In this document: piece by piece, positions 58,731-64,000 of the stretch | Position numbering within the stretch: position 1 is the stretch's first letter | Layout: every line of letters begins with the position of its first letter | Assembly (NCBI RefSeq): GCF_030063355.1 | Contig: NZ_JASISZ010000047.1 | Coordinates: 1-64,000, forward strand | DNA length: 64,000 nucleotides | Direction: 5' to 3' | Source: Streptomyces sp. PH10-H1 | GTDB lineage: Bacteria > Actinomycetota > Actinomycetes > Streptomycetales > Streptomycetaceae | Position numbers and translations under genes: made by a program | The notes under the pieces: generated by a model | What the model was told of the DNA's origin: nothing | Seen by the model: only the letters and a program-made list of their open reading frames with translations | The model's database searches: none

Positions 58731-59336
58731 ATGACGAACGACCAACTCCCTCGTACGTACACCCTCCTGGGCGCCGACCGGCGGCAGTACAGCTCCGCGT
58801 TCCCCGGCACGTTGGGTGGCCACCGGTCGCAGCGGCTGTACGGGCGGCTCGACTGTGTGAGTGCCAACCGGGCGATCGCCCGGGGCGGATACGTCCGCGA
58901 CCGGGTGTTCTTCGCGGACGAGCCGACTGCGATCGCCGCCGGCTACCGGCCCTGCCACACCTGCCTGCGCGACGCGTTCACGGCATGGAAGACGTACGGC
59001 ATCAAGGGCGACTTCACCGATCGCACTCCGTCCGTAACCGCGGGCTTGCCCGAGTTGCCCTGGACAGAGGCCGACCTGGGCGTCCTCGCCGATGACTACC
59101 GGCCATCGATACGGGTCCACACCGCCGGGCTTCTCGACCTTCTGGCCGTTCTCGAAGGCGGACCGCACTCGCACACCGAGGTCGCGGAGCGTCTCGGTCG
59201 CGCCCCACGCGAGTTGCAGGCCACCTTCACCTCTCGGTCAGGGTCCGGCCCGGCCGGTGCGCGTAGACGCAGTCGGTGCGCAGCTCCTCGAACCATAGGC
59301 CCCTTTGCTCGATCCGGGGCGTTGCCGTGCTCATAG
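58731..59336 (+). CDS. Ada zinc-binding-domain protein, 3' end altered
   Basis: From ATG 58731 the product starts with the Ada-type metal-binding fold: GRLDCVSANRAIARGGYVRD, FFADEPTAIAAGYRPC and HTCLRDAF give the four Cys expected to bind zinc and sense methylated DNA phosphate. The middle (TAGLLDLLAVLEGGPHSHTE) is unfamiliar. The last 35 or so codons are read antisense through a MaoC-gene fragment, so the natural C-terminus appears replaced at a junction near 59225. No alkyltransferase domain is present. A flank gene, unlikely to be cluster-related. Confidence 0.65.
   Translation: MTNDQLPRTYTLLGADRRQYSSAFPGTLGGHRSQRLYGRLDCVSANRAIARGGYVRDRVFFADEPTAIAAGYRPCHTCLRDAFTAWKTYGIKGDFTDRTPSVTAGLPELPWTEADLGVLADDYRPSIRVHTAGLLDLLAVLEGGPHSHTEVAERLGRAPRELQATFTSRSGSGPAGARRRSRCAAPRTIGPFARSGALPCS
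59227..59334 (-). pseudogene. 5' fragment of a MaoC-like dehydratase gene
   Basis: ATG 59334 with GGGAGG upstream opens about 35 codons reading STATPRIEQRGLWFEELRTD followed by CVYAHRPGRTLTE. 'GLWFEEL ... Y-x-HRPGRT-x-TE' is the N-terminus of actinobacterial MaoC-type (R)-hydratases. Homology stops near 59227 where unrelated sequence begins, so the gene has been cut at this junction. Confidence 0.55.
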
Positions 59337-59358
59337 GGCGCCTCCCAACAGGCAGTGC

Positions 59359-59550
59359 GGCCGGTCTTCGGTGGTCGCGCTTGTTGACCGCCGCACCCGC
59401 TACCTCCGCCTGGTCGCGCTGCCCGACGGACACTCAGCCGACCAGCTCCGCGACGCTCTCATCGCGGCCTTCAACAGGCTGCCGGATCACGCTCGCCGGA
59501 CCCTTACCTGGGACCAGGGATCCGAGATGGCCCGCCATGACGAGCTCGCG
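59359..59550 (+). pseudogene. IS30-family transposase fragment
   Basis: GRSSVVALVDRRTRYLRLVA continuing LPDGHSADQLRDALIAAF and ending HARRTLTWDQGSEMARHDE is the internal integrase-core segment of IS30-type transposases, with Asp residues of the DDE set in VDRR and WDQG. The N-terminal HTH part and the C-terminal half with the catalytic Glu are missing. A decayed element at the right flank. Confidence 0.75.
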
Positions 59551-59623
59551 CCCTCGGGTTCTCGTGCACCCGCCAGGTGGAAGACGGCCGCCATGCCCAC
59601 ACGCCGCAGTCCACCAATTCCTG

Positions 59624-60065
59624 TCAGCGGCCGAGATCGCTGGACCGGACCACCTTGCGCAGGGTCGCGGCGACCGTGCGGACGTCGGCTTCGGTGGTCC
59701 GCCAGTTGATGAACGCCGCTCGCAGCGCGGGGACGCCGGCATGGGCGGTAGGGGTGAGGAACGCCTCGTCGGCGAGTTCGCTGGCAAGTGCGGTCAGCCG
59801 GGCGGGGCTGGGATCGTCGGTGAGGCACGCTGTCGGGCGTCTGCCCGAGGGGGCCGAGGTAGGCCGCGGCGTTCTGGAAGACACGGGACTGCAGATCCCG
59901 GCGGCGGGTGAACTGGACCGCGCTGTCGTAGGGAACGTTCAGCCACTTGTGCAGGTTCACGCAGATCGAGTCGGCGCGGTCAAGGCCCTCGACCAGGTGG
60001 GCTGTTGCGGGTGACGGCACCCCTCCGGACGGCATCACCGCCACGCAGGCGGAGAGCATCGGCAC
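59624..60065 (-). pseudogene. broken PLP-dependent (group II) decarboxylase
   Basis: Two minus-strand frames carry family pieces. ADSICVNLHKWLNVPYDSAV and QNAAAYLGPLG come from the region with the PLP lysine. In another frame, FLTPTAHAGVPALRAAFINW and TEADVRTVAATLRKV form the C-terminus. About two-thirds of a normal 450-500-aa decarboxylase is absent and the remaining parts are joined by a frame change and internal deletion. Not functional. Confidence 0.65.
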
Positions 60066-60681
60066 CGTGCTGGGGCTGCTGCACCGGGTGACCGCCGACT
60101 ATGCCGGACCGCTACGACCGCGCGCCGGCGATCTGGCCCTCCAGGCAACGCCTTTCGCAACGGTTCGCTGAGGAACTTCGCGCGCCGTTCTGACAGGACC
60201 TCGGCCGCAACGGCTCGGGGTCGCCCAAGCCGTGTAGCGATCGGAGAGGCCCTGTTCATCGGTCGTTGTGACAAGCTGCGCCCACAGCCATGCCATAAGG
60301 ATCAGATTCATCAAATGGTCCTGCTGAAAGACCGTCGCCCGCCCGCGCAGGGGAGGCAGGGGCGGGCTCATGAGGACAGTTCCGCGCATCCGGACCGGCC
60401 CAACCTCATTGCGCTAGGAGGTCGAAGGGCGTGCGGATAGTCAACACGCGGTCTCAGAGTGTGGGTAGTGGGAAGCTGAGCGCGACCATAGGGGCTCAAG
60501 ACTGCCCCATTTTGATATTAAATATGCCCATAGATTCACTGGGATTTCCGTACATGGAAAAATCTTCCCGTGGAAAAGACAAATTCTGTCGTCAAGACTC
60601 GAGGCATCGAAGAACGCGACGGGGCTGCTCGGCCTATCTGGTGTCGGATCGCTCGTCGTGCGGGGACGGTCGGGGGGCACA
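60066..60681. other. 616-bp region without a supported gene; AT-rich patch
   Basis: Nothing recognisable except a markedly A/T-rich stretch at about 60508-60595, including runs such as TTTTGATATTAAATATG, unusual against this GC-rich background. It could contain the promoter for the regulator pair that follows. Confidence 0.45.
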
Positions 60682-61608
60682 GTGAAGGTAATTGGCTTGG
60701 AGTGTGCGGAGCGCGGGACGGACCCTTCGTTGAACAGGAGGCGCAGCTCAGATGGCTCCATCGGCCGGGATCCAAGCGTCGTATCGCAGGTCCTCCATGA
60801 CCATGAAGTCGAACGAGGGAAACCCCACCGCCGGCCGCAAGGTCAACCGCGTCTCGATTCTCAGCAGATCCGGGAAGCGACGGCGACCATCGGTGCTCTG
60901 CTTGCTCGATTCCGATCTGTGTTGTACTCCCGCGAGCAGAGCGTCGCAGCGGTAATTTGGAACACTGAGCATCTCCTCGGAGAGAGCCCGCGATCGCTCC
61001 TGTCCGGTGTGGAGCATGACCTGGTCACGAATCCCATCCGGGTTCAAGACCTTCTGGCGCGTGCCGGTGACAGCGCCGCAGTCAGCCGAGATACCCTTCG
61101 AACGGGGCTGATCCCGTCCATCGGTGCTGCGCGGTACGGACTGCGCGCTGATGCGGATCTGTGCGAGCGGGGTGTGCGCTTGCGGACAGTTTTCCGCCAC
61201 TGCGAGGTGTTGTCGCCTCAACAGCACCGATACCTCATCGGCTTGTCAGCGCTGGGTGTCGACGTACGACTCGCGCCCGTGGTTCCCCTCGACTTGCTTG
61301 TCGTCGATCACGAGATTGTGGTTCTGCCAGTGCACCCTGACCGCCCCGGGGATGCGCTTCTACTGCTCCGAAGCCCCGAGTGGGCGGACACGGTGACGAC
61401 GGTGTTCGACGCCTGCTGGACGCGAGCCACGCCATATCTGGTGTCGCCGCCAGAGGTAGCGTCGGATGCATCAGCCGGGCAAAGCAAGAAGGAGCAGGCC
61501 GGATTGCATCGACTGGCTTCCGGCCTTGCCGAACTGAAAGCCACGAGTAAGTCGGTTGCCGCCGCGGGCAGTAGCGAACGGATGGCCGCACACGCGAGGA
61601 GAATCTGA
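60682..61608 (+). CDS. regulator-like protein, paralogue of the next gene without its DNA-binding end
   Basis: About 308 aa from GTG 60682, with a GGGGGG run 4-9 nt upstream; the exact start is uncertain. The core, with RLRTVFRHCEVLSPQQHRYL then SALGVDVRLAPVVPLDLLVVD, parallels VGAIYGQSVATAPWHRRYLA and ALGAEVRLVPQVPFDLLIFD in the next protein. Both resemble the effector part of TrmB/LuxR-type actinobacterial regulators. This copy lacks the clear N-terminal winged helix and the LuxR-like C-terminus, and ends in a low-complexity tail. It overlaps the next gene by one base, so the two are coupled. Perhaps a partner or antagonist of that regulator. Confidence 0.55.
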   Translation: MKVIGLECAERGTDPSLNRRRSSDGSIGRDPSVVSQVLHDHEVERGKPHRRPQGQPRLDSQQIREATATIGALLARFRSVLYSREQSVAAVIWNTEHLLGESPRSLLSGVEHDLVTNPIRVQDLLARAGDSAAVSRDTLRTGLIPSIGAARYGLRADADLCERGVRLRTVFRHCEVLSPQQHRYLIGLSALGVDVRLAPVVPLDLLVVDHEIVVLPVHPDRPGDALLLLRSPEWADTVTTVFDACWTRATPYLVSPPEVASDASAGQSKKEQAGLHRLASGLAELKATSKSVAAAGSSERMAAHARRI

Positions 61609-62681
61609 TGGTCACCCCGATTGCGGCCAGGACCAACCAGCCGCGTGCCTCGCTCAGCTCCGCCGCGCCGTCCCTCTTGAGGAGTACACGGACACCCGCG
61701 GAAGTCGGCCTGCTCCTCTACCAGTCGCTGAGGGAACGGGGATCGAGCGCTCCCGGCGAGATTGCCGCGCACTTGGGACTCTCCCTCACTGACGCCGCGC
61801 GATGGTGGCAGAAGTTGCAGGAGCTGGGTCTGGTGCGGTCGGCACAGACTGCGGGTGATGTGGACCCCGTGGACCCCGACACCGCAGCTCTAGGTCTGTT
61901 CGAGCTTCAGCGCGTCCGGATGCTAGCTCAGAGCGAGGAGTTGGATCAGCTGCGGCAGACCGCCGACACTCTGATCCAGGTGTTCCGCCCGGTGGTGGTG
62001 CGTGAGTCCGTCGAGGTCCAGGTGGAGGTGTTGCGCGATCAGCGGCGTCGTCGCCGGTACCTGAACTCCCTCAATGACGACGTGATGACGCAGACTTGCT
62101 CGATGCATCCAGGGCCTCTTCCGGCTGCCACGGTTCTGGCTGCCTCGTTGGAGGAAGACGCCCGGATGGTCCAGCGAGGTCTTCGGGTGGGTGCGATCTA
62201 CGGCCAGAGTGTGGCCACCGCGCCATGGCACCGCAGGTACCTGGCCGATCTCGTCGCTTTGGGCGCCGAGGTTCGGCTTGTGCCTCAAGTCCCTTTTGAT
62301 TTGCTGATATTCGACTCTCATACGGCAATGTTGCCGAGCGACCCAACGGAGCCGTCGCGGACCATTCTCGCCATCCGTGGCGCTCAACTGCTTCCGTCCT
62401 ACGTTGCGTTGTTCGAAGACGTATGGCTACGAAGCGTGCCGCTCACTGCCGCGGGTGATGAGGCTGTGAATGCACTGGACAGTCTCGCGGATCAGCAGCG
62501 CACCGTGATGCGGCTCCTGGGCCATGGCCACACTGACGAGCTGATCGGGAAGCGACTGGGAAATGCGGCACGCACGGTCGGCCGCATCGTCGCGTTGGTG
62601 ATGCAAGAGATGAAAGCGACGAGCCGGTTTCAAGCAGGGATGCTCGCAGCGTCCAGCGGGCTGATGGACTCCGCATCCTGA
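61608..62681 (+). CDS. TrmB/LuxR-type transcriptional regulator
   Basis: 357 aa from ATG 61608 (TGATG overlap). N-terminal winged-helix features (RTPAEVGLLLYQSLRERGSS, APGEIAAHLGLSLTDAARWW) are followed by a helical linker, an effector core (YLADLVALGAEVRLVPQV, DLLIFDSHTAMLPSDP) and a LuxR-like HTH at the end (LADQQRTVMRLLGHGHTDEL, IGKRLGNAARTVGRIVALVM). This layout is common in streptomycete regulators, often beside secondary-metabolite genes. Ligand and targets unknown. Paired with a related protein lacking the DNA-binding ends. Confidence 0.75.
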   Translation: MVTPIAARTNQPRASLSSAAPSLLRSTRTPAEVGLLLYQSLRERGSSAPGEIAAHLGLSLTDAARWWQKLQELGLVRSAQTAGDVDPVDPDTAALGLFELQRVRMLAQSEELDQLRQTADTLIQVFRPVVVRESVEVQVEVLRDQRRRRRYLNSLNDDVMTQTCSMHPGPLPAATVLAASLEEDARMVQRGLRVGAIYGQSVATAPWHRRYLADLVALGAEVRLVPQVPFDLLIFDSHTAMLPSDPTEPSRTILAIRGAQLLPSYVALFEDVWLRSVPLTAAGDEAVNALDSLADQQRTVMRLLGHGHTDELIGKRLGNAARTVGRIVALVMQEMKATSRFQAGMLAASSGLMDSAS

Positions 62682-62877
62682 TGCTCGTCTGCCCTCTCGG
62701 ACTCGGTAGTGACCCATACCCCAGGAGAAGGGGATGGTCCATTCGATGACCTGTGGTGTTTACTCCAAGTCAGTCCCGGTCGCCGCGTGGTGGTCAGGAC
62801 ATTTCTGTCCCCCGGTGCGTCGTCGACCGAGCTTCGCTACGCCCTGGGGGCGTCGAGGCAAGGAGGGGCATCCGACC

Positions 62878-63843
62878 ATGGGCGATGTTCGCGCGCTACG
62901 CAAGCTGCTGGCGGGAGCCCGGTCCCGGGCCGACCCCGCCAGCTGGCCCGAACTGCGCTCTGCCCTCGTCCAGCGCGATGCCCGCGGACGGCGAGCCGAG
63001 GACGGTGGCCTCACCCAGGCGCACATGGACCAACTGCTCTGCAGGGCTGCCGGTACGTACAACCGGTTGGAGCGCGGTACTGCGGTGCCCGAAGTGCTCC
63101 TGCGGGATGTCGCCAGAATCCTGCGTCTGACGGACCAGGAGTGGGGTGCGTTGTGGCGGTATGCCTTCGCTAAGGAACCGCCTTACCCGCTGGACGCTGA
63201 CCTTGGCCTGGTCATTCCGGGCGCCTGGAAGGTGGCCCTGCGTTCCATCGGGTCCATGGCGTACATCACCGACCGCGACTGGAACGTGGTCGACCACAAC
63301 GAGGCCTTCTCTCGCATGTTCCTGCGCCGGCAGGTGCCGCACAACACGATGCGCTGGATGCTGACAGACGCCGAAGCCCGCATCACGCTGGCTGACTGGC
63401 ACACCGCGTGGGCGCCGCTGCTGGTGGCGCAGCTCCGGGCCGCGGTCGCCCTGGATCCCGAGAGCCGCACCCTGATCACGCTGCACAGAGAAGTCCGCGC
63501 CGATCCGGTCTCCGGGCCCATCTACGAGGCCGCTGGCGGGCAGGCGTACATCCAGCCTCGCGCCGAGGCCCCGCGGCCTCTGCACCATGCGGAATTGGGA
63601 CCCGGCTGGGCCACGATGTGTGCAGCGGGCCCCTTTGGATCTCCTGGCGCCCGGTGCATCATCGTCCTGTTCGACGAAGGCCCGCCGCCGCCCCCTCGCC
63701 TGCCAATGCGTGCTGAGCCGCTGGATGCTCAGACGCCGGACCTGCTGGAGCGTTCCGACGCAGCGGCGGATGGCCGTTTCGTGTCTCACAGCGCGCTGTG
63801 CGGATCGTCGCAGCCGAGTTGGGGCCGGAAGTCACCACAATGA
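62878..63843 (+). CDS. XRE-family regulator with MmyB-like ligand-binding domain
   Basis: 321 aa from ATG 62878, with AGGAGG upstream. The HTH part reads GGLTQAHMDQLLCRAAGTYN then RLERGTAVPEVLLRDVARIL. The MmyB-type PAS-like domain follows with MAYITDRDWNVVDHNEAFSR, MFLRRQVPHNTMRWML and LADWHTAWAPLLVAQLRAAV. This family is abundant in streptomycetes and usually controls a neighbouring gene in response to a small ligand. The MBL-fold gene directly downstream is the probable target or partner. Confidence 0.85.
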   Translation: MGDVRALRKLLAGARSRADPASWPELRSALVQRDARGRRAEDGGLTQAHMDQLLCRAAGTYNRLERGTAVPEVLLRDVARILRLTDQEWGALWRYAFAKEPPYPLDADLGLVIPGAWKVALRSIGSMAYITDRDWNVVDHNEAFSRMFLRRQVPHNTMRWMLTDAEARITLADWHTAWAPLLVAQLRAAVALDPESRTLITLHREVRADPVSGPIYEAAGGQAYIQPRAEAPRPLHHAELGPGWATMCAAGPFGSPGARCIIVLFDEGPPPPPRLPMRAEPLDAQTPDLLERSDAAADGRFVSHSALCGSSQPSWGRKSPQ

Positions 63844-63867
63844 TCACCTATGGAGTATCCCCGGATC

Positions 63868-64000
63868 ATGGTCTCGACACTTAACCGCGTGGCCGCCAAC
63901 GTGCACGTATGGAACCCGCCCGGCGCCGGCACGTGGGGGCTGGCCAACTGCGTCCTCATCGACGCAGGGACCTCAGGTGAACCGGCTCTCCTGTTCGATG
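63868..64000 (+). CDS. N-terminus of an MBL-fold metallohydrolase (cut by window edge)
   Basis: An open frame runs to the window end. From ATG 63868 (ATG 63850 is an in-frame alternative) it reads MVSTLNRVAANVHVWNPPGA followed by GTWGLANCVLIDAGTSG. 'ANVHVW ... GLANCVLIDAG' is the usual first beta-sheet of MBL-fold hydrolases; the metal-binding HxHxDH lies beyond the visible part. It begins about 25 bp after the XRE regulator stop, so co-transcription is likely. Confidence 0.65.
   Translation, partial: MVSTLNRVAANVHVWNPPGAGTWGLANCVLIDAGTSGEPALLFD

Noticed and set aside
60099..60389. Minus-strand frame with a hydrophobic segment (LMNLILMAWLWAQLVTTTDE)
   Set aside because: No start signal or family match; lies in a decayed region, so not called as a gene.
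1..64000. CRISPR arrays, tRNA and rRNA genes
   Set aside because: No regularly spaced repeats, cloverleaf-forming segments ending in CCA contexts or rRNA-like conserved blocks were noticed; the only tandem repeats are two-copy units.

Overview
The window is high-GC actinomycete DNA, most likely from a streptomycete or close relative. The evidence is near-saturated G/C third codon positions, GTG and TTG starts, tightly coupled ATGA/GTGA overlaps, a MmyB-type XRE regulator, and IS630-, IS30- and rve-type transposases. No rRNA, tRNA or CRISPR array was seen. Almost everything between about 3.4 and 58.3 kb reads as one nonribosomal peptide (NRPS) biosynthetic cluster framed by insertion-sequence debris.

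Left flank (1-3.4 kb): the tail of an IS630-type transposase, a possible tiny secreted peptide, a P-loop kinase, a GNAT acetyltransferase, an intact rve/DDE transposase inserted beside an older transposase fragment, and a 30-bp tandem repeat. Directly after this come three genes (3430-6699) matching the first three steps of the 4-alkyl-L-proline (APD) pathway of lincomycin, hormaomycin and the pyrrolobenzodiazepines: an LmbB1-like VOC L-DOPA dioxygenase, an LmbB2-like heme tyrosine hydroxylase and an LmbA-like gamma-glutamyltransferase homologue. A PaiB-family protein resembling piperazate synthase (KtzT) and a 2-oxoglutarate oxygenase follow. Opposite strand: a two-protein NRPS operon, A-T-C-A-T (11986-16923) followed by C-A0-T-TE (8160-11981), where A0 is a degenerate adenylation domain.

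Middle (17.5-30 kb): a secreted Xaa-Pro peptidase, small housekeeping-like genes, a LuxR / NTF2-like / LVIVD-PA operon, then antiporter, MbtH, NRPS C-A-T and a small ORF, facing a StrR/ParB-type regulator across a strong terminator. Next (30.1-39.4 kb) come an Aat-like aminoacyl-tRNA transferase, a type II thioesterase, a membrane desaturase-like oxygenase and an ATP-grasp ligase. On the minus strand lies a carbamoyltransferase cassette holding an SGNH protein, a 29-aa peptide, a double heme-oxygenase-like diiron oxidase (HDO), a NodU-type carbamoyltransferase and a 47-aa membrane peptide.

Right arm (39.5-58.3 kb, all plus strand): a GNAT, a second desaturase, an ornithine/lysine N-hydroxylase with a C-terminal extension, a second MbtH, a second carbamoyltransferase, an amidinotransferase and a heterodimeric ABC exporter. 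After a 612-bp gap comes an operon with a SyrB2-like nonheme iron enzyme, a free carrier protein, a KASIII-like acyltransferase, a stand-alone A-T NRPS, a BBE-type flavoprotein, an LLM/F420 reductase (LmbY-like) and a proline-3-hydroxylase-like enzyme. The right flank (58.7-64 kb) contains an Ada-like protein, fragments of MaoC, IS30 and PLP-decarboxylase genes, a pair of related regulators, an XRE-MmyB regulator and a truncated MBL-fold gene.

Taken together I infer a short peptide (about four to five residues) built from heavily modified amino acids: a tyrosine-derived pyrrolidine, probably piperazate, and guanidino-, carbamoyl- and hydroxyl-bearing residues. I do not recognise the product. 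The best novelty candidates are the degenerate A domain paired with a related stand-alone A-T protein, carrier and KASIII-like shuttle; the SyrB2 homologue with a His-x-Val metal site; the incomplete APD gene set; and the duplicated HDO.
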